The notes under the pieces are model-generated. The model was not told where the DNA came from. It saw only the letters and a program-made list of their open reading frames with translations, and ran no database searches. This document shows positions 22,701-34,400 of a stretch of 64,000 nucleotides of DNA, in pieces. Position 1 is the first letter of the stretch, and the number at the start of each line of letters is the position of its first letter. A program made the position numbers and the translations under genes. Source of the DNA: Marisa cornuarietis (taxonomy: Eukaryota > Mollusca > Gastropoda > Architaenioglossa > Ampullariidae); the NCBI GenBank assembly GCA_004794655.1, contig SMMW01000614.1:3164501-3228500 (forward strand), in the 5' to 3' direction.

Positions 22701-25700
22701 CCCTAAGAGCATGCTCTCTGTGAATGTGAATATGCGCTATAAAAATCTTCATTATTATTATTATTAGGTGTATTTTAAAATATGATTGTTGTGTATCAGA
22801 TTACATCGTATTTTATACTATTCAGTGGTTAAAGTTTGTGACTAAAGAGAAGACGGTACAGGATAAATGTGATATGCTGAAAAGCATAATAAGGGTTTGT
22901 TGTAGAAAAGGTACAAACATTTTTCCTCTTAAAATTAGTTTTAAAGCCATATATGTATCTATTATTTTACATTATCCTTTTCAATCAAGATTTTGGATAA
23001 AGAAAGTTTCGACATAATTTGTTTCTTTTTTTTTTTTTTTTTTTACTTTTTAATAGAACACGGGCAGCCAAAAGATATTGTGAAATCCATCATTCCTTCA
23101 CAAAACCAGTTTGTGTTTTTTGAGGTCACTCCTGGTTCCTTTCATCAGGTACTTTATAAAAGGGTTGTTGGCTTATACTAACGGAAAATCACATTTTGTC
23201 TAATTGTCTTCTGTTGTTGTGTATTCTCTGCTGTAGTGGATAAGATTAAAGGCTTTGTGATAGCTTTACCTGTTTAAGGAATAAATAAAGACATTAATTA
23301 CAAAGGATGACGTCAATTTATAATAGTGGTTTAACACTGAAGATGAAGAGCAAAGACAAGATTTAGGGTTTAGAGTAGAATCTTAATAAGTAACCCATCA
23401 GGGAATAATCAAATGTAGAGGCCATTTTGGAGTAAAGTGCTTTATGTGCAAAAATTTTGTGGTGTAATATTTGAACAGATAATTTACGCTCAACAACTTC
23501 CTACATGTTGTTAGTGATAGTCTCCCTTTGTACACTGCAGTTTGAATCATCAAACAGGTAATTGTAAATTTATTGTTCTTATGATACAGGGTCTGTAGTC
23601 AATTGAATGTAAGTTTTAATTTGTGCCAGAGCACCATGCTATTTGCTCATTAATGTACATGTGAATGTGTATAATCTGTACCTGTGATCTTTAAAAACTG
23701 GATGTACAAACTTATATTCAGGTTTCTGAGATTCTGACAGAAGAGAAGAGTCGTTTTGCTGTCAGTGGCTGGTTCCACGGTCCCCCAGTCAGTCGCCCTG
23801 CTTCACACAGAGAACCCAGCATTCCATTGTTTCCATGCACAAGTATTGAAGTATGTAGTTTTGTTTTTCTTTTCAAACTTTTAGTATTTTTATTTGCAAA
23901 ATGTCTGTTCATAATTCTGCATGTCAATTCATGTTCAGCATGCTAACTGCAGTTTACTTGAGCATTGAAAGCAGGATTAGAAAATACTTTCTATCTTTTG
24001 ATTGTCGGCTTTATTACAGACACAATTTCTATGCAGACAGTGCCTAAAAGACTGAATTATAAACTGTGCCTTGCTGAACACAAATTTATTTGTCATATGA
24101 CATTGTAGTGTGGAGGAAAGTTTCTGCTTAGGTGTTAAACTATTCTCTCTTTTACAAACCTATGTCATCACCAGGTCAAGGTTTCAGGTAACTGATCATA
24201 TTTTATTTGTTTTATTGTAAATATGTCATGCTTATAGTTCTCCCTCTTTCCGTTGCTATTGTCATGGCATTAAACAGCGACAAACATAGACCTCTCTTTC
24301 CTTTGCCTAAAAATAAGATTTGTTTGTTAGACTTTACACTTACCAAGTCATGTGAATTTGTTCTGCCCATATTCTTGCCAGGCTTGCATACACTACTCAC
24401 GAAAAATCGTATATCAAGTATCTTATGTTTGGCAAAATTAAAAAAAAAAGTCTGTCTTGAAGCAGCTCATACAGTAGAAGTGCATCCTACATATGAGATT
24501 TTCTTTTCCTCAAAGTAAAATGATACACACATGTTGAGATTATTTTGGAGTACACACACTACTGTTTTCTTGTGAGAGAATGGACTTTGTTTCTTTCTTA
24601 AATCAGGAAGAGGGGTTTCTTGACTGGATCAATCCAATCTATTTAAGTCCAGAGATTCAGGCAGACATCAGGGAACGTTTTGAAAATGAGTCTGAGATCG
24701 AACTAAGTGAATTCATCAAGGTTGGTACTATTCAGCTCTAAAAACTGTCATAACTAAATTGGGATGTTGTAATCAATAATGCATGCAGACTCAAATTATC
24801 ATTGGGATAAAGTTGGTATAAATTTAACATAGTAGTGCATGTAAATTTTCAACTTGTACTTCCCTTAAATTTCAAGTTACTCCTCAGAATATTCATTGCT
24901 TAAAACATGCAGTTATTGTCAAAGCTGTTACTTAGTGAAGTATTCAATGGCAGGAAGAAAAGTATGAAGAGCTGACTGCTGCAATACAAAGTAACAATGT
25001 TCCATGGAGACATCATGGGCCACCAAACAAGAGGTAAGGGTCTAGATTTTATAGTATTTATCTTTCTTGAAATTCTTTCCAAGCATTTGCTTTTATCTTA
25101 TTAGGGATGTTCTTTATTTCAACGAGGAAATTAGTGTCACCTACATGTAAGACATATTTTTTTAAATTATTGTTTTCTTCCTCTTTTAGTAAGGGTTATA
25201 GGAAATGGGTTGTTAGAAAGTCAGTACAATTTTATCAAAACTTGCCAGAGTTCACTGCAATCTCATTAGACAGATCTTTGCAAACTATTAGGGGTTTTGT
25301 TTTTTATTCTTTTGTAGATATCACTTTTGTTTTTGTTTCCCATGTGCAGTCATCTTATGGCATCTGGAACCAGCTACTAAGTTACTGACAAATTGTCAGA
25401 TTCCAACCAGATGAATCATTGTTAGATGCTTTATCATAAGGCTTTTAAAATGAAACTGCAGCAGAGTATGATGTGTAGTTCTTGCTTGCAGGTCATATGA
25501 CACATGCAGAATGGAAGACCTGCCCCCTGAAGCTGCCACAGTTATGAAAATGATGCAGTCAGATGCCATGTTTCTTCTGCTCAGCACACTTACTGGATTG
25601 CAGCTACATGAGCTGGCAGCAGACTCAGATGAAGAAAAGGGAGCGAGCAGTTCTGCTGCCAATGGTAACTCCGGAAGTAAGTTAGAGCTTTAGCTACCCA

Positions 25701-28700
25701 CGAGCATTTTGCCTTGCAGCTAAACTTGGATCTTGAAAATAATTGCAGGGAATCTCAGCATGATGCCTGGTCTACTTTCACCTTTCAGTTTTTAAGTCCA
25801 ACCCATACTTGTTAGAGAGTGATGTTTCTCATCTAATTGGCATGAGGGTGACTGTTCTTGTTAATCACTAATATTGTAAATGTCAGCCTGTCGTCAGGTG
25901 TTTTCCCATCTTTGTTCAAAAATGCGGTGGTGAGGCCACTTCTAAAGAAATCCACGCTTGACGTCAATGTCCTGAACAACTACCGTCCAGTTTCCAACTT
26001 GTCTTTTCTCTCTAAGATCATAGAGAAAATAGTTTTGACACAGCTCTGGGCCTACTTACAAGAGCACCATCTTATCCCACAAGCTCAGTCGGCGTATAGA
26101 CCTTTCCACAGCACCGAGACCACTCTTATTAAAGTGACAACAGACATATTATCTGCTCTTGACAGTGGTGATGTCTCTCCATTAACCCTACTGGACCTGT
26201 CTGCTGCATTTGACACTATAGACCACTCTCTGCTTCTTCACAGACTTCACACCCTCTACGGGATTTCTGGACCTGCCCTCTCATGGTTCAACTCCTATCT
26301 CACTGATAAGACCCAGACTGTGTCAGTTGATGGTCAGACATCTCGCCCTGCTTCACTTTTCTGTGGTGTTCCCCAAGGCTCAGTACTTGGCCCAGTTCTG
26401 TTCATCCTGTATACTAAGCCACTTTCATCATGCATCCGGTCTCACCAGGTTTCTCATCAATCCTATGCTGATGACACGCAGCTTTACTGTTCCACTCCGC
26501 CGGCTGAGTCTCACTCTGCTATTAGCTCTCTAGAAGCTTGTATCAGTGATGTCAAGGGCTGGATGCTAAAAAACAAGCTTAAACTAAATGATGATAAAAC
26601 GGAAGCCCTCTTGTGCCATAGAAGAAGACATCAACCTTCACTCGTCAGTCTGCCCAATCACATCAAGGTGGGCGACAGCAACATCACCTTCACGTCATCT
26701 GTTAGGAATCTGGGATTTATTGTCACTGATGACATGACACTCGATAGACATGTAGCATCTGTCTGTCGGTCTGCCTATTATGAGCTCCGTAAGATCAGTG
26801 CTATCCGTCACTTTCTCTCTACACGCGCTACCAACACTCTTGTCTGTGCGTTTGTTCTTTCTCGACTTGACTACTGCAACTCCTTGCTGGCAGGCTGCCC
26901 TGACTACCTCATTCAGAGACTCCAGAGAGTACAGAACTCTGCTGCGCGTCTGGTGCTTAGAGCAAGGAAACGGGACCATGTCACTCCTCTCCTTCGTTTT
27001 CTACACTGGCTACCCATCCGTTCTCGCATTCAGTACAAACTGTCTGTGCTGTGTTTTAATTTCTTTGCTGGCTCCTGTTCTGACTATTTCTCTGAACTTC
27101 TCATCCCTTACTCTCCGTCCAGACAACTACGCTCTTCGTCTGACGACCGTATCCTAACTGTTCCTGTCACCAGAACAACAACATATGGTCACAGGACTTT
27201 TGGCTACTGTGCTGCAAAACAATGGAACTCTCTTCCTTTCCATATCCGCCACCTACCTACAACTGAATCTTTCAAATCTGCACTGAAAACGCACCTCTTC
27301 CTTGAGCATTTCTCCTAACACAGTCCGCACAATGCTCGTCCTTCTTAACCCCGCCCCCTTCCCTCTTGCTACTTTACCCATCTTTCTCGCAGAATCACTA
27401 TATTTTTCTGTTCCTGTTACTTGATGCCTTTTAATGTTTTCTGTTTCGTCAGTACTGTCGTTTTCTTTTGTCCCCTTTGTTCTGTGTCTACTTAGTCCAC
27501 GTCTCTTCCTCATTTTAAGCGCTAAGAGCATGCTCTCTATGAGTGTGAATATGCGCTATAAAAATCTTCACTATTATTATTATTATTAATGCCTGTGGAT
27601 TTTTGTTGGTTTTGGTTTCTATTAAGTTTTGTTGATCTGTGCTTTTACTTTGCATCACCTGGCACTGCTCAAGACTGCATCTGGTTGTTTCTTTCATCTT
27701 TGTCAGTCTCAAATGCCAGTTGGATTCTGTGTGTGATTCTCAGTGTATGTTTCTGTTGAAGTCTGTATGTGTGCATGCATGTGTTTGTTATGGACTCTCT
27801 GTGCGTTTAATTCTCTGTGCATGCTTATGTTTGATTCTGTGTTTTTTTTATTTTTTGTTCTTGTTTTTGTTGAATTTTCTGTGCATGTGTGTGCCTCTCC
27901 ATTCCCCTGCAGCTGTTGATGGTTTCTGCTCTATGGATCAATTTCCTTGCCATTTTTGATTCTGGATCTGTGTGGGTCAGCATAGACTGACCTGCTGAGC
28001 TTTTCTAGAATCTTGCCTCCCACTTCATTCATGTTTTTCACTGTTGATGTGACCTACATGACAGTCATGTGTACACCAAAATCTGGAAAATGTTTGTGTT
28101 GTTTTGTAAAGTGTTTTGAGCCTACCTTAATGGTGGGGAAAGGCACCATAGGGAACGTAACATCATTATTATTATTCGCTGCACTGCTTGGGTGGGGAAG
28201 ATGTGCTCAAGAAAAGTTTTGTGGAAATAAATGTGCCACTTTTTGACTGTGCCTACAACAGAACATTTGTTTTCAGTCACATGTGTCCATAGCTGTTAGT
28301 GATGCTGTTTCTTTTGTTTTGTAAGAGGGGGGAAAATATGAGCATCTGATCAGCCCATCTCATAAACATTTATTTTGATTTTATACATGTTCAGTAATTT
28401 ATTAGTTGTTAACATGATGGATTTTAAAGCCATAGAGTTGCTCAGTATGTATTGAGGTTATTCATCTTTATGTTTAACAGAAGTCAGCCCTGCTAAGTGC
28501 CGCACCGAAGCACAACGGTGGCAACATGGTGACTACACTTTAGTTCACGATACCGACATCCATGGTACAGAATCAGCCTTGGATGCCTGCTTATATATTG
28601 GGTGTGCAGGTATGATGTAATCATGAATTGTTTTTGCAAACATCAGGTTTTAATATTATAAATAATTAATTTATAATAATAATTCAATTTGTAGAGTGCA

Positions 28701-29680
28701 TTTACCCACGCCTATGCAGGCAGAGTGTAATAAACAATCAACCGTTCAACAAAGAACAAGCATTCCCAAATGGATGACACCTAGCATACATTAACAAAGT
28801 GTGTAGATGAGGATGAAGAGCTAAAAAATGAGTAGAAGAGTTTGCTTGATTATGAAAAAAGATTTCATCTTAGCGAGGTAGGTCCTGAAGCCAAACTTCA
28901 AAACACAGTTCAAAGATAAAGGGGAAACAGTTCCAGTTTCCCTCGCACCATGTGTATGTATGTGTGCACGAAGGTACATTTGATACCTCCCCTAAAAAGA
29001 TGTGTGGTTGTATGTAATGCACTTTGAGCTCGGCTTTGATGCTGGGGAAAGGCGCTAACTGTTTTTGATCTTTGTAACGACTTTTAAATTAACTTGGACA
29101 TTTTAGGGTATGTGTGTGTGAAATGTTTTTTCATTCTTTTTCTTTTGAGAAAATGGGTATCAACGGGTTTGTCTGACCTTTCTCGACTGTTTGGTCATGT
29201 AAATTTGTCTGTACATTGTAGACTGGAGCATGGCAGCAGGCGGCTACACTTCATACATTGCAAGAGAAGAGGATGAGGAGGTATGTCGTCATGTTCTAGC
29301 ATCTTTCATTCTACTGCTGGCCGATTTCAGTAATGATGCCATTTCATTTTCCTGGTAGCAACTGTTCCATGCCATTTTAAGGTTTGGAGTAAGATCAGGT
29401 CAAAGCTCTGATCTGGTATTTTTGTCACGACAACAATCATCAAAACAAATTTCATCAAAATTTGTAAAATTGTATAAAAATTCTTTTAGAAGTTAATAAA
29501 TAATTTTTCTTTTTCTCATGACAGCTTCTGACTGTGTGCCCATCTCCAAATTCACTTGCCCTGGTGTACAGAGATAAAGAGACTCTGCGCTTTGTGAAAC
29601 ATATTAACCACCAAGCAACAATAGCTAAGAGTGCCAGATACTACTCTATGTATGCAGTTTACTATGAAAAGCCAGAATAA
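16768..29680 (+). CDS. OGFOD1: Prolyl hydroxylase OGFOD1 (2-oxoglutarate/Fe(II) oxygenase)
   Basis: OGFOD1 3-hydroxylates a proline of ribosomal protein uS12 (RPS23) in the decoding centre. Exons: 16768-16924, 19093-19244, 19637-19683, 21838-21938, 22215-22334, 23057-23148, 23722-23850, 24607-24720, 24954-25033, 25492-25676, 28481-28609, 29222-29280 and 29525-29680. All junctions are GT-AG, phases agree, and the product is 506 residues (human 542). Iron ligands are H158 and D160 (CHDDE) and H222 (SFHQ); R234 sits where the 2-oxoglutarate-binding Arg is expected. GWFHGPP at 239-245 closes the catalytic domain, and a degenerate second oxygenase-like domain fills the C-terminal half. The start is the first in-frame ATG; another lies at 16777. 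Introns contain LINE fragments at 20127, 22460 and 25862, all in the gene's orientation. Confidence 0.93.
17585..17835. repeat. Unnamed repeat family 'TTCGTCCCA', decayed copy
   Basis: This lies in OGFOD1 intron 1 and aligns with 62775-63145. The decayed block 'cgtcccaacaccgaaaagtc' is followed by 'gtagctattaacatcaaatatta', then 'ccactattttagtaaacaaa' and 'tcttacaatgg'. No coding capacity is seen. It is clearly more degraded than the 62775 copy. Confidence 0.55.
20127..21401 (+). mobile_element. 5'-truncated LINE (copy B) in OGFOD1 intron 3
   Basis: Same family as 9472-13440. Only the reverse transcriptase C-terminal half and the 3' UTR remain. The frame is open to the stop at 21120 (332 codons by the first ATG), but the catalytic YADD has become CADD, so even the retained part should be inactive. 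It ends in about nine ATT units at 21373-21401. The orientation matches OGFOD1. Confidence 0.9.
22460..22767 (+). mobile_element. LINE 3'-end-only copy (E) in OGFOD1 intron 5
   Basis: The copy begins at the last few ORF codons (LEHYS-like 'ttgagcattactcctaac') and contains the whole 3' UTR, with 'gagcatgctctctgtgaatg' and 'gcgctataaaaatcttc', then an ATT tail. It shares variants with the fragment at 63264-63495, such as 'gtttattctt' and 'tccatttagtc'. Copies A-D lack them. Confidence 0.8.
25862..27588 (+). mobile_element. 5'-truncated LINE (copy C) in OGFOD1 intron 10
   Basis: Same family as 9472-13440. The reverse transcriptase frame is open for 486 codons to the stop at 27318, with [18 protein letters not shown] and an intact YADD. 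The endonuclease is absent, so the copy is dead on arrival by 5' truncation. It ends with AGAGCATGCTCT, 'gcgctataaaaatcttca' and a short ATT tail. Near identity to copy A suggests a recent insertion. Confidence 0.9.
28668..29065. repeat. Nested 3' tails of LINE/SINE-type elements
   Basis: In OGFOD1 intron 11, 28668-28740 looks like a minus-facing retroelement tail (TAA repeats, then 'ttgtagagtgcatttaccc'). 28935-29065 looks like a plus-facing 3' end ('cactttgagctcggctttgatgctggggaaaggcgcta'-type, shown here in part). A similar plus-facing end with an ATT run lies at about 28110-28185. The families are not identified. Confidence 0.4.
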
Positions 29681-29681
29681 A
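29676..29681 (+). terminator. AATAAA overlapping the OGFOD1 stop codon
   Basis: The hexamer AATAAA contains the TAA stop (29678-29680). A T-rich stretch follows directly. If used, the 3' UTR would be only about 15-30 nt; a downstream signal may be used instead. Confidence 0.35.
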
Positions 29682-31223
29682 CTCTTTTATTTTTCATGCA
29701 GTTGCGTGTTGCACCATTAGCATATTTCCTTTTTGCAGTCATAATGTGTGGCAAAGTTTCTGTGCATCCATCAAGTAGCATCATATCCATTCTGTTCTTT
29801 TGGAGAACTGCAATTCTAATGTATCACATTGCTTAGTTAACACTATGCCATGACAACAGTACATATGCATTCATATATTTCAAAAACCACAAATTTATCA
29901 CAATTATTTAAACCATATGGAAGTCATGAAGAATTGGACTTGCCAAATCTTTTGTCTCTGGTCTGAATACAAAGTGTTTGTCACAAGACCTTTGATAAGA
30001 CTTTATTTGTCCCAATTTGGGGGCAGCTCAATTAAAATAACATCACAACACATATGCACCAAACAAACTTTCGCATTCATGTTTCATTCATTTGCACTCA
30101 GTACCATTCAAAAGATGCAGAACCGAAAGAATGAAGGACAGCCTTAATCTGTTGGTCCTGCATTCACGTATACAAAATCGGTACCCAGATGGGAGTTGGA
30201 AAAGTTCTCTTAACAGGACATACCTATCATCACGAAGGAATGCAGACACTTACAGTAGTGTCTGCCTGTTATATATAGTCTGAAGAGCATTCTGGGCTGT
30301 CCAAATGACCATGGAGCAGGTGGATACCACGCGATGTAAGCTGCTTGTCCTTCACCAATAAACTGTTGTAGAAACAGATAAACGAGAAGGACAGCATACT
30401 CTCTGTGAGTGATCTATGAAAGAGTTGAAGAAATTGCTGGGAAACCGAGAAGGACCGTTGAGCGACTGTTTTAAATGAAAATGGAATCAGCAGCATCCTA
30501 TTCTAAAGACTGGAATTAATAATGAACCGCTCTCAAACTGTAAATGTCACGACACCGCGAAGTGTATCATTCACTCACTTCTTTCAACACATACACGGAG
30601 CCTGACAAGTACGTGCTCTTTCACACAAATTTAAAGAAACAAATGATTGATTTGTCTAACGAATCTATCTGCTTTACTAATTACAAATTAAAAAAAACAA
30701 GAAAAATACACAAATGAGAAAGTTAAAAACCGATTCTTACATCTAGATTATTTTAAAAGAACAGAATCCCTACCCTTCGAGTCCTTCCTTGCTGAATACC
30801 TAAAGCCCTACTCAACTAATCGTTCTATATAACTCCCTACTCAACAAATTCTTCTTTTTAATTCCTACCCTACTCCTTGTTTTCTCATCGTTAATCTCTT
30901 TCTTCTCCCAACCGACTAACTTCTCCTCATGCTCTCTCTCACATCATTTCTATTATTTTTTTTACATCACCCATACACGTCTTCAGACCAACTGACATCA
31001 TTCACGCTCTTTCGTTCTTCCACAATAATCCTTATAAAATTTAAGCTTACTCAAACGATACAGTCAATAGCAAATAACAGTGATACCTGACAATGTCTGA
31101 CCTTTCTAGTTTTATTTTGTACCTATATTTCATGAAATATGCAAGACCCAAATGTGTTTTTTTGACAAACATCACAACTAGCAGTTGGGAGAAAGTCCAT
31201 CAGGATAGATCTAATTGTATTCT

Positions 31224-31311
31224 TCCTTTCTCCAACGTATTGGCTTCACAGAACGAGTTCACACAGCCAGCTTCTGAAAAATAAAGGCTCCAGAGTGCAC
31301 CAACTGACCAG
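31224..31311 (-). pseudogene. Diverged duplicate of the POLR1A C-terminal coding segment
   Basis: On the minus strand this segment reads GQLVHSGAFIFQKLAV then stop. The true C-terminus reads [19 protein letters not shown] then stop. Similarity continues into the 3' UTR ('ccaatacgttg'). The two stop codons are 156 bp apart. The copy keeps an open frame despite an in-frame deletion. It is preceded by CTACAG, a usable splice acceptor. It is either a dead tandem duplicate in the 3' UTR or a rudimentary alternative last exon; the former is more likely. Confidence 0.65.
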
Positions 31312-31338
31312 CTGTAGACAGCTCACTCAGCACACATG

Positions 31339-31373
31339 CCACCAAGCAACAATAGCTAAGAGTGCCAGATACT
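31339..31373 (+). repeat. 35-bp exact copy of OGFOD1 exon 13 sequence
   Basis: The segment is identical to 29608-29642 and in the same orientation. It lies between the two copies of the POLR1A C-terminal segment. In OGFOD1 this stretch encodes [11 protein letters not shown]. It carries no function of its own that I can see. Confidence 0.85.
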
Positions 31374-31414
31374 TTTTCTGCCTTTCTTCAACGTATTGGC
31401 TGAAGAAAATGAGT

Positions 31415-34400
31415 TCACACAACCAGCTTCTGAAGAATGTCGAAGGCTCCAGTCCCTGAGTGCACCACCTGGCCAGATATAATTCTAGCAGAGGGGGACT
31501 TCAGCTGGTCAGGTCGGGCATTGGTACAAGCATGTAATAGAAAATTGACTGATGTTTCAAAGGTAATTTTCTGTAGGGGTGATGGGTTGGAGCCCATGGA
31601 CATTCGATTGAAGCCTGTGTAGCTGCCCTGGTAGGTCATGTAGTCAGCCAGCAATGATAAATGATGATAATCCACTTGAATTCCATACACTGCAAACACA
31701 TCTTTCACTTCCTGCAACAAAATGTTTTAATTTCTTAATCTACAAACCACAAAGTCTATTTAAAAAACCTTTTCTATTAAAATATAAAGCATGTACCAGG
31801 GCTTCTGCTAACGCAAAAAATTGCATCAAGTACGCATTACCCTTCAATTTTCGTCAATGGGGTCCCAGTGGACCCCTTCAAATTTGGGCGAAGAACAGAT
31901 ACAAAATTGGGTAAGTGTAGCGTCTGACATAGTAGCCCAATCTATTGTTGTCGTCTGCAACAAGGTGAGAGTAACTTCCCTTGCACTGAGTTTTTTTCCC
32001 CTTACCGGAAAGAGTTCCATTAACCTATTTCCAAGATGTCGTTGACAGCGTGGTTAAAATCATTGTCTCAGAAACGGAAAGAAAGTGAGTGTGAAGATAA
32101 ACAGCAAGATAATGAAGATAAGGAACCCACATCATCATGCCCTGTTCCATCTAGTACATGTGATTTTTTTTCACATTGTAAAGGGACCCCTTAGAGTTAG
32201 CCTGGGACCCCTTCTTCAGATTTCATTGCTGGCTGACTACATGACCTACCTGGAACCCCTTAGAAATCTGAAGAATTTAGCCTTAGCAGAAGCCCTGATG
32301 TACAATTAAAAGTAACTGTCTTTTTCCTTTGGATGCTAGTGCTTTAACCTCTCAACTATCCACTTCCCCATTAGTTAGGAATTGGTTTGCCCAAAACGGG
32401 CATGAACGATGGACTTCTTCAGCTGCTGTGTCCCCAATGACTGGCACCAGTCAAGGCAAAAAATGAATGGATGAGCTTGGTCGTATAACTTGACCATTAT
32501 CACATATATCAATGAATATTCTTTTTTCGTTCAGTGTGGGTCTGAGAATCTCTTTTTTTCATATAAGGGGAACAGCTTTTGTTGACACAAACCCACAGTT
32601 CTGAGACTGCCTTTTTATAAAGGGATTTAATGGGAGGTAAGCAGTGACAAGAGTGGGAATAAAATGGTAGATTACAGTGGAACTACAAGTATAATAAATA
32701 AAATTTATAGCAGCAAATTTATATACTTTTTTATCATTGCCTAACTACATCAAACTTAAAAATAAAAGGCTGCTTCCATAGTCAAAACATTTTTTCTGGC
32801 TGACTAGGCAAGTACAATATGTTGTTCCACGAACCTTAATAATAGCTTTAGTCGCCGCTTCAATTCCATATGTAGTCTGAATGTCGGCAATGCTGTTAGT
32901 ATACAGCTCACTCAGTTCCAGTATATCTGAATATTTAATTATCTCCTGGAAAAAAAGTTCAATCAATTAAGCAATAAAGAACGCAAAATGGAACTGAGTA
33001 ATAAAACTGATCTTTAACCGTGTAAAGATTTCCTGGTGATAATTACAATAGTAATATTTTTCAACAGAGCTGTTTTCACTCTTATCCCACTCCATGAATC
33101 ATGTCTTCAATTTCAAATAGAAAACTGGCAACTGCAGTTAGCACTAAAGAACATTCTAATTACCTGAATGTTGACACCTTCCGTACGAAGATGCACTCGT
33201 TGATTGTTGTCTGGCTGGTTGGTGAGAAAACATCGACTGATTCCCTTTACCTGCTGAATGACAGCCTCTTGAGCTTTGTTTGTCACCAGTGACTTCATAT
33301 CAACTCTTTGTCCAGAAGCTTTGAACTGCAAAACACAAGAAAGTCACAATTGTTTCTTTTGAGAATCCAATAATTTCACTAAGGAGATAACAATAAAACC
33401 CCTACTAGACATTAAAACTAGTCATCTAAAAACATGCTAAATTTTAAAGTTGCAAAGTATTACACCATGGCAAAATCCAGATGGCATTTTAGAGACATTT
33501 TAAAATGTTGTGCTACCAAACAATAACACTCTAAGAAAATGTAAATCACTTTATGAATGTACATACCTCCAAAACTGCTTCACACCACTTCCCCTTTTTG
33601 TGACGACGATATTCAAACACCTGCTCCCAACCCTATTCTCAAGAGTGAATTAAAAAACAGGTGTCAGAAAAAATATAAAACCTTCCTACCATCCCAATCT
33701 GAATTGATACCTCCATATAACTTTGGGCAAGTACATCTTATAATTTTCTTAACAAGAAGTTAAATTATATGCCATAATGTGAATTTAATTTAAAAAGCAG
33801 TTAATTTTTCAGTACTCTTGCTATATGGCATCTTCTGGAATTGTTTTACAGGAATCCAATTGTCCGCTAAACAGAATCAGCTGTTGCATTCGTTTTAAAG
33901 GAAAATGTTTCAATCAAGTGTCATGTCTATTTCTAAAAACATGAACATGTGCATGAGTCAATATGAAGTTCTACTGTAACTTTGTAGAACCAGGTACCAT
34001 CAGGGAATTCAGCAGACTGTGGAGTTCTGTGCTTTAGACCTTGGCAAAGTTAGCAACCAAATATATAAGAAGTCTGCATATTGTCACAACAGAATGTAAG
34101 GAAGTCATCATGTTCCATTTCATCCCTGATCAGCTTGAAATACACTAGTCCTACATCCATGACCTTTTGGATGGTCTAAGCCAAGCGTTGGACACCATCA
34201 AGAACACACTTTAGCACGTAAGATCAGTTGTGAGATAATTCTGTGGGTCCTTAATAAAGTTTAAAAAAAAACAAAAAGAACAATCGTGTATCATTCTTCA
34301 TGCGTGCACGCTGAACAAGTCTACATTAATGACTGCCGCAGCTCATGTGACATCAGCCTCATTATCCTACGAACATGTGGCTGGGAATTTCCTTTTCTTG

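Larger units (their letters stand above)
29681..31414. other. Convergent spacer between OGFOD1 and POLR1A
   Basis: No independent gene was recognised. There is a perfect short hairpin at about 30242-30265 (GCAGACAC...GTGTCTGC) and pyrimidine-rich DNA at 30770-31020. A minus-strand AATAAA at 31117-31112 could end POLR1A transcripts. The last 200 bp hold duplicated exon fragments, described separately. Confidence 0.5.

Noticed and set aside
24207..24518. 103-codon plus-strand frame in OGFOD1 intron 7
   Set aside because: No family recognised, AT-rich codons, and the flanking exons join in frame without it.
30242..30265. Perfect hairpin as a terminator or microRNA precursor
   Set aside because: The stem is only 8-9 bp, too short for a precursor, and intrinsic terminators are not expected in animal nuclear DNA.
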